DNA from: Pyrinomonadaceae bacterium
Lineage (GTDB): Bacteria > Acidobacteriota > Blastocatellia > Pyrinomonadales > Pyrinomonadaceae
NCBI GenBank assembly: GCA_014379075.1
Contig: JACMMN010000104.1
Span: 1 to 11,058 of the forward strand
Reading direction: 5' to 3'
Length of the DNA stretch: 11,058 bases
Position numbers and translations under genes: made by a program. Numbering within the stretch: the first letter of the stretch is position 1; each line of letters begins with the position of its first letter. Of this stretch, positions 1-5,604 are shown piece by piece. The notes beneath the pieces were generated by a model. It did not search any database and was not told the origin of the DNA. It was given only the letters and a program-made list of their open reading frames with translations.

Positions 1-555
1 GTTCCAGTTTACGATGTATTTGCCGTTACGAGACATTTCCATAAACGCCTTCTCGCCAAAACCGTAATATGTTTCGACCTCGCTCTTGCGCAGCTTTGTG
101 GTTTGAATGTCGCCTGTCACGCTGTCGAAAAGCGTTGGCCGTGCCGGATCGTCCCGCAGGACGACTTCGCCGATTTTATCAAATACCCGAACCGAATAAG
201 GCATTTTCCTGATAACTATCTTCGCGCCGCTGCCGTTCACCAGAACTATTTCGGCCCTTGTTTCGGTGATTTTTGCGGCCGTGATGTTTCGCTCGATCGA
301 ATAATCGACCGCATAGGAAAAGTCGCGTTCGATTTTTCCTGTTGGCGAGATCCGAATCCGGATCACATCAAGATCAAAAAACTCCACCGAAATTTTTGCG
401 CGGCTCGACGTATCCAAAATGACGCCATTGGCTTTGGTTCTGGTGATGCGGTTTACATTGCCGACGCTTTGCCATGCCGCCTCACAGGGAATCGCAGCAA
501 ACGAATAAAGGCATAAAAAAGAAGTGAAAATAAAAGCTTTAAATTTTATAGACAT
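1..555 (-). CDS. Secreted glycoside hydrolase family 31 (alpha-glucosidase type), N-terminal part, cut by window edge
   Basis: The minus-strand frame is open from an ATG at 555 to the window edge (185 codons, no stop seen). Residues 1-27 form a Sec signal peptide: charged MSIKFK, a hydrophobic core, then a small-residue cleavage region near AIPCEAA. The rest resembles the N-terminal beta-sandwich (galactose-mutarotase-like) domain that precedes the GH31 barrel, with the segments VIRIRISP, DFSYAVDY and, near the edge, YYGFGEKA followed by R-N-G-K and V-N-W-N. YGFGE is a family hallmark. GH31 enzymes are retaining glycosidases acting on alpha-glucosides or alpha-xylosides; the catalytic aspartates lie in the barrel, outside this window, so substrate cannot be inferred. 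The gene lies about 100 bp downstream of mnmE on the same strand and probably has its own promoter. Family call fairly sure; activity unknown. Confidence 0.75.
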   Translation of the reverse strand, partial: MSIKFKAFIFTSFLCLYSFAAIPCEAAWQSVGNVNRITRTKANGVILDTSSRAKISVEFFDLDVIRIRISPTGKIERDFSYAVDYSIERNITAAKITETRAEIVLVNGSGAKIVIRKMPYSVRVFDKIGEVVLRDDPARPTLFDSVTGDIQTTKLRKSEVETYYGFGEKAFMEMSRNGKYIVNWN

Positions 556-616
556 AGATCCGTCACAAAGAAAGACTTTATAAGTCGAATGTTAACAGCG
601 GGGTTTACTCGCTTTT

Positions 617-646
617 AGAATAAGGCTTTCTCTTTTCTAATGGCAA
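617..646 (-). promoter_or_regulatory. Candidate sigma70-type promoter for the GH31 gene
   Basis: In the 102-bp gap between mnmE and the GH31 gene the minus strand has TTGCCA (646-641) and TATTCT (622-617) with an 18-bp spacer, giving a leader of about 55 nt before the ATG at 555. Both boxes are imperfect and there is no clear ribosome binding site before the ATG. No terminator hairpin is evident after mnmE, so read-through from mnmE is equally possible. Confidence 0.3.
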
Positions 647-657
647 CAAACAGAATT

Positions 658-2040
658 TCACTTTCCGATGCAGAAAGTGGAGAAAATGCGCGTCAGCATA
701 TCTTCGGTCGTGGTCTCGCCGGTGATCTGGCCGAGATAGCGGAGGGAATTGTGGAGGCCGATAAGAACGATCTCTTCGCTTGTTTTTTGATTTAACAGGC
801 CGAGGGAATTTTTGATCTCGCTTTCCGCCCGAAGCAATAGATCGTGATGGCGGGCGTCTGATACCAGAAAGCCGGCGGTCGATCTATCTTCCTTCGCAAA
901 CGGCTGGATGATAGATTGCTGAAGTTCGTCAAGGCCTTCGCCGGTTCTGGCGGAAACCGTAACCGCTTGAGATTTGAAACTTGAGATCTGAAATTTGAGA
1001 TTTTCTATTATCCGCTGAGAACTATCAGCCGCAAGCTTATCGGTCTTGTTTATCGCGACCAGATGATTAAGGTCTTTTACCGAATTGAGAATAGCCCAGT
1101 CCTCTTCGGTGATCTGTTCCGAAATGTCGAGCAGTACAATTACCAGATCCGCATCCGCCATCGTCATCTTCGACCGCTCAACGCCGATGATCTCGACCGC
1201 GTCCGCCGTCTCGCGCAAACCAGCCGTGTCGATGAGCGATATTGGTATATCGCCTATCGTAAATTTTTCATGGATCTGGTCACGGGTCGTTCCGGCAATT
1301 TCGGTAACGATGGCTCGGTCGCTACCCAGAAGAGCGTTGAAAAGACTCGATTTGCCGACGTTCGGCCGCCCGGCGAGCACGACCTTCAAGCCTTCGCGAA
1401 TAAGTTTGCCGGCCTTGAATGTAGCGGCAATTTTTCCAACTTCGTCCGCTATCGAGGTTAAACGGACCTTAATATTTTCCGTTTGAAATTCAGGCAGATC
1501 GTCCTCGACAAATTCGAGCGCCGATTCGAGAACGACGATCACATCCAGCAGGTCGTCTTTTAGAGGCTGCAGCCGGTTCGAGAATTCACCGCGAAGCTGC
1601 CGGACGGCCTGACGTGCCGAGGCTATTGTTTGGGCATCGATCAGATCGCGAATAGCTTCAGCCTCCGCCAGGTTCATCCGGCCGTTCGCAAGAGCTCTCA
1701 GGCTGAATTCGCCCGCTTCGGCCATTCTGGCGCCGAGCTGCAAACACATATCGACGACCTGCCGCAGCAAAACGGGCGATCCGTGGCAGCTTAATTCGAC
1801 GACATCTTCGCCGGTAAAAGAATTTGGCGCTTTGAAATATGTAATGAGGGCTTCGTCGATGACCTCTGTGGTTTCGAGATCGCGAATTTGATGGAGATGG
1901 GCGGTGCGGGGTTTGAGATCGAGTTCGTCCTCACGAATAAGTTTCCGCAAAATAGAAAGTGAATCGAAGCCGCTGAGACGAATTACACCGATGCCGCTTC
2001 GGCCCAGGACTGTTGCTAATGCGACGATGGTATCCGGCAT
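658..2040 (-). CDS. mnmE: tRNA uridine-5-carboxymethylaminomethyl modification GTPase MnmE (TrmE)
   Basis: MnmE works with MnmG (GidA) to add a (carboxymethyl)aminomethyl group at C5 of the wobble uridine of certain tRNAs, using a formyl-folate derivative and GTP hydrolysis. The 460-residue length is normal. Visible parts: N-terminal folate-binding domain with GxGVIRLSG-like start (residues 12-24), central helical domain with GEFSLRALANGRMNLAEAEA (110-129), and an inserted G domain with P-loop GRPNVGKSS (224-232), TTRD (251-254), DTAG (271-274) and NKTD (331-334). The C-terminal FCIGK (456-460) carries the conserved Cys of the family. The ATG at 2040 is 14 bp after the khpB stop, so the two are probably cotranscribed; the Shine-Dalgarno is weak. 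Oddity: residues 346-358 (E-N-L-K-F-Q-I-S-S-F-K-S-Q) are encoded by a heptad repeat and lengthen the loop between the NKxD and SARTGEG motifs. Confidence 0.97.
   Translation of the reverse strand: MPDTIVALATVLGRSGIGVIRLSGFDSLSILRKLIREDELDLKPRTAHLHQIRDLETTEVIDEALITYFKAPNSFTGEDVVELSCHGSPVLLRQVVDMCLQLGARMAEAGEFSLRALANGRMNLAEAEAIRDLIDAQTIASARQAVRQLRGEFSNRLQPLKDDLLDVIVVLESALEFVEDDLPEFQTENIKVRLTSIADEVGKIAATFKAGKLIREGLKVVLAGRPNVGKSSLFNALLGSDRAIVTEIAGTTRDQIHEKFTIGDIPISLIDTAGLRETADAVEIIGVERSKMTMADADLVIVLLDISEQITEEDWAILNSVKDLNHLVAINKTDKLAADSSQRIIENLKFQISSFKSQAVTVSARTGEGLDELQQSIIQPFAKEDRSTAGFLVSDARHHDLLLRAESEIKNSLGLLNQKTSEEIVLIGLHNSLRYLGQITGETTTEDMLTRIFSTFCIGK
967..1005 (-). repeat. Heptad (7-bp period) repeat inside the mnmE G domain
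   Basis: The plus strand reads as successive heptads TTGAGAT, TTGAAAC, TTGAGAT, CTGAAAT, TTGAGAT, so it is also a 14-bp unit in 2.7 copies (967-1004). It belongs to the same sequence style as the TTTGGAT heptads at 4486-4515. In mnmE it encodes residues 346-358 without breaking the frame. Confidence 0.75.
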
Positions 2041-2054
2041 AACCGTGCTCGGGC

Positions 2055-2504
2055 TTATTTCAATATGACTCGAAGGCGCCGATCCCTTCCGTCGCCTACC
2101 GATTCGGTGGTCAGATCTTCTTCGGCCTGAATTGTCAGGTGAATGACCCGGCGTTCGGTTGAATTCAACACGCCGAATGTAAACGGCGTTCCATTCTTAC
2201 GCACCTGATCGCCGGCAAAGCGGGCCATTGCCTGGAGTTCGGCTTTGCGGGTGCGGCGGTAACCATCGGCATCGACCACAAAACGGTGATCGCGGTCGAG
2301 CTCGCGGCCGTAGATCTGAAACAGCAATGTCTCGAACGAATCGAGCATCTCGCCGTTTTCAGCCAATGCAAAATGAGCGTCTTCGCCTTTCAGATTCAGC
2401 AAACACCCTTCGTCGTTCCACTCGGAAGATACTCTTATATCAAAGCCAAGATCGGAAACGAGCTCGGAAAGAAATTTCTCAGCATTTTGGCAAATTTCAT
2501 TCAT
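2055..2504 (-). CDS. khpB: KhpB/Jag-like RNA-binding protein (KH-II plus R3H domains)
   Basis: This is a small single-stranded nucleic-acid-binding protein of the KhpB (Jag, EloR) family, which sits between yidC and mnmE in many genomes and in some Gram-positives partners with KhpA. From the ATG at 2504 it has 149 residues. The first ~70 residues are KH-like, including AENGEMLDSFETLLFQI (the usual GxxG-type loop and helix). The C-terminal half is R3H, with NSTERRVIHLTIQ giving the R-x-x-x-H signature and an ending RDRRLRVIL typical of the family. The N-terminal Jag_N domain found in Firmicutes is absent. A GTG at 2516 would add four residues; neither start has a clear Shine-Dalgarno, and the upstream sequence is occupied by a palindromic repeat. 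Family assignment is good; the cellular role in this phylum is not established. Confidence 0.85.
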   Translation of the reverse strand: MNEICQNAEKFLSELVSDLGFDIRVSSEWNDEGCLLNLKGEDAHFALAENGEMLDSFETLLFQIYGRELDRDHRFVVDADGYRRTRKAELQAMARFAGDQVRKNGTPFTFGVLNSTERRVIHLTIQAEEDLTTESVGDGRDRRLRVILK

Positions 2505-2515
2505 ATGTCGGAACA

Positions 2516-2562
2516 CAGGCTGCTTGCCTGCGTTAGCATTTACGGCAGGCTGGCAGCCTGCG
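2516..2562. repeat. Two tandem copies of a GC-rich palindromic repeat at the yidC/khpB junction
   Basis: Two copies 30 bp apart share AGGCTG-NNN-GCCTGCGTT (2517-2534 and 2547-2564). The copy at 2545-2561 is a perfect palindrome: GCAGGCTG, one central base, CAGCCTGC. The yidC stop codon (2540-2542) and its last codons, encoding T-Q-A-A-S-L-P, are built from this repeat, and the other copy abuts the khpB start. In RNA the copies form short hairpins that may stabilise mRNA ends or lower read-through. Confidence 0.7.
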
Positions 2563-4480
2563 TTCCTGGTTTCTGCTTCACTTTCTTAGCGTTTTTCGGC
2601 ACCGAATCCACCACGACCGCTTCGCCGGGCTCGGCCGGTTTATTCATTTTATTAATGACCATTTGTTGGGCAAAGCTCACGATGTTGCCGAAGAACCAGT
2701 AGAGCAGCAATCCGGCGGGCGCAGCCCACATCACCCACAGCATCATCACCGGCATGAAATAGGTCATCATTTTCTGCTGCATTTGCTGTTCGGGCGTTAC
2801 AGTCGCAGCGGTCGGCGTAAATTTCATCGAGAGGATCATCGAGAACGCAAACGCAAATTCAAGCAAATGCCACGGATCGGCCGCCGAAAGATCGGGCAGC
2901 CACATGAACGACGCCTGACGGACCTCGAGCGAAACGGTGATAGCCGTATAAAAAGCAATGAGCAATGGAAACTGAAGCAGCATAGGCAAACATCCGCCGA
3001 TAGGCAGGGCATCCTTCGTCATCTTCAGTTGGTCCATCTGGAGCTGCCGCATCCGCGGATCATCAGTCGGTACACCTTTTTTTTGCAGGTCTTTAATTTG
3101 ATCCTGAATGGCCTTCATCTTCGGCGCATTTCCGGCCGCCTTTTTGAATGACCGCGACTGCGACCATCTGAGCGGGAAAAGCAATGAATAAAACAAAAAC
3201 GTAAAAACGATAATGGCGACGCCGTAGTTATGCGTTAGGCCATTAAAGAAATTAAGCGCATACAGGATCGGGATCGAGAGAGGTTTCGTCAGCCACCGCA
3301 GCCACCAGTAATTGCTGAAATTGATAAGGTCAACAAGGTCGACCGGCCGTTCGGCGTCCGCAGAAACGCTTTCATGCAGCGAGGAAAGTAGAAAATAGTC
3401 CTTCGATCCGGTATAGATCTTCGTGGTCGAACCATCGGCGACCGGCAGATAAGCGGTTACCAAATGGCGTGTCTCGCTAGTCTTGGAGCTTCTTATTACC
3501 CAATTAAAGATGCTGTCGTAAAACGGCCGAGTCTGAACTTCGTATTTCGAAGCATGCAGCTCCAGTCCCTGTGACTGGACCGCCGGGATCGCCGCCATCG
3601 CAAAATAAGCATCGCCGACACCAGCCCAATTTACCGACCCGGGAACCGTCAGGGAAGCCTGATTATCGGCATTGAATGTAAAGGAATAATAGCCTTGATG
3701 ACGCACGATGTCGTCATTCACGCCAGCTGCGGCTTCCGATTCGATCTGGTAAAAAGTGTGGTGATTAATGGCGTGATCGCCGATGCTCGCACCGATCAGG
3801 AGCTTCGTATTCGGAACGGCCTCGCCGTTTTGCTTCACGCTTACCGTCAGATCCGAAATGTAGGTGTCCGCACGGAAAACAAAACTTTTCCTGACTTCGA
3901 GCCCGCTTGCATCGGTCAGCGTAAAATCGATCTGCTTTTCCTGTCCTTCGCCGAGAGTTATCGTTTCCTCCGGGGCGGAAACCTGATAATTCCTGTCGTT
4001 CAATAATGCCGTCAGGTTTTGATCGGGAGTCGCCAGCCGGAACGGAATGGCACGCGGCGTTTGTTTCAGGGCCTCTTCCGATATCAACTGCAAAGGCTTC
4101 TTTTCAGTTTCAGTCGAACCATCGGCATACACGGCGTATTCGCCGTGCGAGGATCTATTTTTCAGCAATATCCAGCTCGTCGCGAGGCCTCCGCCCTTTG
4201 CATCGAGGGTGACTTCATAGAGGGGCGATTTAATGGTGATCTTCCTATTTGGCGCGGTATCCGCAGCGATTGCAGCAATGTCGGGCAAGGCCTGCGGTAC
4301 GGCCGGAGCCGGTGTCGCCTGGGCCGCAACGGGAGTTGTATTAGTATTGGCTGCCGTGTTTGCGTTGTCTGCGGGCTTTTCCGGCGTGTATAAATAAGAC
4401 CAGCCGAAAAGCACCATCATCGACAGAACCGCTGCCATCATGAAACGAAACTGACTCTGATTATTCGAATTATCCACCAT
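2540..4480 (-). CDS. yidC: Membrane protein insertase YidC (Oxa1 family, Gram-negative type)
   Basis: YidC inserts and folds inner-membrane proteins, alone or with SecYEG. The 646-residue protein has the Gram-negative layout: N-terminal membrane segment (residues ~11-31), Ala/Thr/Pro-rich linker (~35-65), large periplasmic P1 beta-sandwich (~80-360), then the conserved insertase core of five further hydrophobic stretches from ~390 to 615. Core signatures include HNYGVAIIV (417-425), the cytoplasmic coiled-coil loop rich in K/Q (~446-485), and PIGGCLPMLLQFPLLIAFY (493-511). The groove arginine usual in membrane segment 2 (E. coli R366, Bacillus R73) is replaced by Tyr431, while an Arg follows at 438. 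The ATG at 4480 has no Shine-Dalgarno: a heptad repeat lies directly in front. The C-terminal residues come from a palindromic repeat. Part of the rpmH-rnpA-yidD-yidC-khpB-mnmE cluster. Confidence 0.96.
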   Translation of the reverse strand: MVDNSNNQSQFRFMMAAVLSMMVLFGWSYLYTPEKPADNANTAANTNTTPVAAQATPAPAVPQALPDIAAIAADTAPNRKITIKSPLYEVTLDAKGGGLATSWILLKNRSSHGEYAVYADGSTETEKKPLQLISEEALKQTPRAIPFRLATPDQNLTALLNDRNYQVSAPEETITLGEGQEKQIDFTLTDASGLEVRKSFVFRADTYISDLTVSVKQNGEAVPNTKLLIGASIGDHAINHHTFYQIESEAAAGVNDDIVRHQGYYSFTFNADNQASLTVPGSVNWAGVGDAYFAMAAIPAVQSQGLELHASKYEVQTRPFYDSIFNWVIRSSKTSETRHLVTAYLPVADGSTTKIYTGSKDYFLLSSLHESVSADAERPVDLVDLINFSNYWWLRWLTKPLSIPILYALNFFNGLTHNYGVAIIVFTFLFYSLLFPLRWSQSRSFKKAAGNAPKMKAIQDQIKDLQKKGVPTDDPRMRQLQMDQLKMTKDALPIGGCLPMLLQFPLLIAFYTAITVSLEVRQASFMWLPDLSAADPWHLLEFAFAFSMILSMKFTPTAATVTPEQQMQQKMMTYFMPVMMLWVMWAAPAGLLLYWFFGNIVSFAQQMVINKMNKPAEPGEAVVVDSVPKNAKKVKQKPGTQAASLP

Positions 4481-4483
4481 TTT

Positions 4484-4577
4484 AATTTTGGATTTTGAAT
4501 TTTGGATTTTGGATTAATACTGGCAATGAAAAACGGCGTTCTTTCAATCCAAATTCCAAGATCTAAAACCCAAAATC
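4484..4577. repeat. Heptad repeats forming an imperfect inverted repeat between yidD and yidC
   Basis: The left arm (4484-4515) is made of heptads TTTGGAT, TTTGAAT, TTTGGAT, TTTGGAT. The right arm (4546-4577) is its complement in degenerate form, with 26 of 32 positions matching by eye, and most mismatches are purine transitions. The two arms flank about 30 bp of ordinary sequence. On the minus-strand transcript this could fold into a long AU-rich hairpin just before the yidC ATG. The right arm reaches the yidD stop codon (4576-4578). It leaves no room for a Shine-Dalgarno for yidC. Confidence 0.7.
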
Positions 4578-4785
4578 ATCCAACCGGATCATGCCCGCCC
4601 TTGCAAAACGGCTGACATCTCAATATACGTTTAAGCCCCATCCATGTTCCGCGCGCCGCTCCGTATTTTTCGACCGCTTCTTTCGCGTACTCCGAGCAGG
4701 TCGGTTCGAACCGGCACGCGGGCGGCAAAAAAGGCGACACCAAGGCCTTATAAATGCCCAATAGATCGAGTACCAAAAACTTCAT
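4576..4785 (-). CDS. yidD: Membrane protein insertion efficiency factor YidD
   Basis: YidD is a small inner-membrane-associated protein, with an amphipathic N-terminus, that assists YidC-dependent insertion. Starting from the ATG at 4785 gives 69 residues, the usual size. Diagnostic stretch: P-P-A-C-R-F-E-P-T-C-S-E-Y-A followed by A-V-E-K-Y-G and G-W/M-G-L-K-R-I-L-R-C-Q-P-F, then GGHDPV at the C-terminus. The three cysteines of the family (two in the CRFEPTC region, one in RCQP) are present. A TTG at 4821 would add 12 residues that do not resemble the family; the ATG is preferred although no strong ribosome binding site precedes it. It lies between rnpA and yidC as in most bacteria. Confidence 0.93.
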   Translation of the reverse strand: MKFLVLDLLGIYKALVSPFLPPACRFEPTCSEYAKEAVEKYGAARGTWMGLKRILRCQPFCKGGHDPVG

Positions 4786-4827
4786 CCGTAAAAGCCACTG
4801 TGCCACAGAGAGGCTTGGCAACGTAAA

Positions 4828-4882
4828 AAGGCAAAAGTAAAAAGTAAAAAAACAAACCGTTTTACCTTTTTACTTTTGCCTT
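4828..4882. repeat. AT-rich inverted repeat (heptad type) spanning the rnpA stop codon
   Basis: Left arm 4828-4849 begins AAGGCAAAAGTAAAAAG; the right arm 4860-4882 is its reverse complement with a single extra base, so about 22 base pairs form around a 10-nt loop. Both arms have a 7-bp rhythm (AAAGTAA repeated). The rnpA stop (4862-4864) and codons for its last residues (K-A-K-V-K-R) lie in the right arm. In the rnpA-yidD transcript it would form a long weak hairpin followed by a short U-rich stretch, possibly an attenuating or mRNA-stabilising element between rnpA and yidD. Confidence 0.75.
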
Positions 4883-5425
4883 CCGACCAGCCTGCGGCAG
4901 AAAATTCTCTTCCGCATCTAACGCAACGCTGGCGACGATCTGCCGAAATTCCGCCAGCGGCTTTTCGAGCTTTACCCGCAAAATGCTGCGCCGAGCGTTC
5001 AGTACCCAATCGTAATTGACCAGGACAGCCCCAAGTTCGGCTTTGCTTAATCGAAACGTTTCCCGCAGAAGCCGTTTCGCCCGGTTGCGGTCATGCGCCT
5101 TGCCGATGCCTTTCTTGGTCGCCGTGATGCCGACACGCTGGATCGGGCTCTCACCGGACAAAATGAAAACCGTCATAAAACGGCCTTCGATACGCTTGCC
5201 ATGCTCGTAAACCCTAAGAAATTCGGCGCGCTTTCTGAGCCGTGCTTCCTTCGGCAGCGAAAAGTCTAATAATGGTGAACCGTTAATCTCTTGCGTCCCT
5301 TCGCGCGGCGGCGTTTGATCACGGCGCGTCCGTTCTTCGTCGCCATCCTTGCGCGAAATCCGTGTTTTTTCGCACGGCGGCGGTTGTTCGGTTGATATGT
5401 TCTTTGCGGCATAATTACTCTCCAT
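4862..5425 (-). CDS. rnpA: Ribonuclease P protein component with a long N-terminal extension; contains rpmH out of frame
   Basis: RnpA is the protein subunit of RNase P, which with the catalytic RNA removes 5' leaders from tRNA precursors. The core starts around residue 53 (F-S-L-P-K-E-A-R-L-R-K-R-A-E-F) and carries the signature R-N-R-A-K-R-L-L-R-E in the conserved basic helix. From the ATG at 5425 the protein has 187 residues, against about 110-130 for typical RnpA; a GTG at 5434 would add three more. The extra N-terminus is hydrophilic and charged (E-E-R-T-R-R-D-Q-T-P-P-R-E) and is read from the same DNA as rpmH, shifted by one base. I found no ATG, GTG or TTG in this frame between 5425 and the start of the core, so a shorter product would need a non-standard start. 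AGGG lies about 8 nt before the ATG. The C-terminus ends in an AT-rich inverted repeat. Confidence 0.92.
   Translation of the reverse strand: MESNYAAKNISTEQPPPCEKTRISRKDGDEERTRRDQTPPREGTQEINGSPLLDFSLPKEARLRKRAEFLRVYEHGKRIEGRFMTVFILSGESPIQRVGITATKKGIGKAHDRNRAKRLLRETFRLSKAELGAVLVNYDWVLNARRSILRVKLEKPLAEFRQIVASVALDAEENFLPQAGRKAKVKR
5266..5412 (-). CDS. rpmH: 50S ribosomal protein L34, nested wholly within rnpA
   Basis: This 48-residue reading frame encodes a textbook L34: M-P-Q-R-T-Y-Q-P-N-N-R-R-R-A-K-K-H-G-F-R, then A-R-M-A-T-K-N-G-R-A and the basic K-R-R-R-A-K-G-R-K-R-L-T-V. The last three residues (H-H-Y) after L-T-V are an extension, because the stop (5266-5268) comes slightly later than usual. 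The ATG at 5412 has a good ribosome binding site, GGAGAG (5423-5418), five bases upstream. That site overlaps the rnpA start codon at 5425, only 13 bases away. Every base of rpmH is therefore also rnpA coding sequence in another frame, so automated gene calling could drop it. L34 is a small basic protein of the large subunit and normally lies just upstream of rnpA. Confidence 0.97.
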   Translation of the reverse strand: MPQRTYQPNNRRRAKKHGFRARMATKNGRAVIKRRRAKGRKRLTVHHY

Positions 5426-5426
5426 G

Positions 5427-5448
5427 GTTTTCACCCTAAAGTGAAAAC
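5427..5448 (-). promoter_or_regulatory. Perfect 8-bp inverted repeat just before the rnpA/rpmH starts
   Basis: On the minus strand GTTTTCAC and GTGAAAAC are separated by six bases (TTTAGG), ending one base before the rnpA ATG. In RNA it would form a hairpin at the very 5' end of the leader, with the AGGG that could serve rnpA partly in the loop; as DNA it could be an operator overlapping the start of transcription. The sequence does not decide between these. Confidence 0.6.
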
Positions 5449-5452
5449 TTTA

Positions 5453-5481
5453 AAGGTAACTGCGGGACGCCCGAATGTCAA
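5453..5481 (-). promoter_or_regulatory. Sigma70-type promoter for the rpmH-rnpA-yidD-yidC-khpB-mnmE cluster
   Basis: The minus strand has a perfect TTGACA (5481-5476), a 17-bp spacer and TACCTT (5458-5453), which keeps the key TA and final T of the -10 box. Transcription would start near 5446, giving a leader of only about 20 nt before the rnpA ATG. A strong -35 is expected for a ribosomal protein operon. Confidence 0.6.
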
Positions 5482-5495
5482 GGACTGCCGCCCGC

Positions 5496-5530
5496 AAAAA
5501 GGCGGAAGCACGACCGGCAGGGAGTGTGTT
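5496..5530 (-). repeat. Dispersed ~35-bp repeat, copy 1 (upstream of the rpmH promoter)
   Basis: Read on the minus strand this matches the segment 10720-10754 at 31 of 35 positions by eye; both copies share AACACACT, CCGGTCGTG and GCCTTTT. It sits 14 bp upstream of the TTGACA box in the divergent gap between rpmH and the DUF5335-like gene. The surrounding bases also form small GC-rich hairpins (CTGCCG at 5485-5490 with CGGCAG at 5515-5520). Confidence 0.65.
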
Positions 5531-5604
5531 CTGCTTACCCAAAATTTGCACATTCTGCTTCAATAAACGAAAATCAGATAAATCTTATTCCAGGGGAGAA
5601 ACGA

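Noticed and set aside
103..516. Plus-strand reading frame of 137 codons
   Set aside because: It lies antisense to the GH31 gene, whose frame on the minus strand has a signal peptide and family motifs; the plus-strand product resembles nothing and has no ribosome binding site.
967..1005. CRISPR-like or phase-variable repeat
   Set aside because: Units are 7 bp without spacers, degenerate and few, so neither a CRISPR array nor an obvious slippage tract.
2286..4393. Several plus-strand frames of 68-162 codons opposite yidC and khpB
   Set aside because: All are antisense shadows of well supported genes, with compositions typical of reversed coding sequence.
4782..5009. Minus-strand frame of 75 codons between yidD and rnpA
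   Set aside because: It overlaps rnpA in another frame but, unlike rpmH, shows no family similarity and no ribosome binding site; its end is only repeat sequence and the yidD leader.
5435..5604. Possible replication origin beside rpmH
   Set aside because: rpmH often neighbours dnaA/oriC, but I see no DnaA-box cluster (TTATCCACA type), no AT-rich unwinding tract and no dnaA or dnaN gene.
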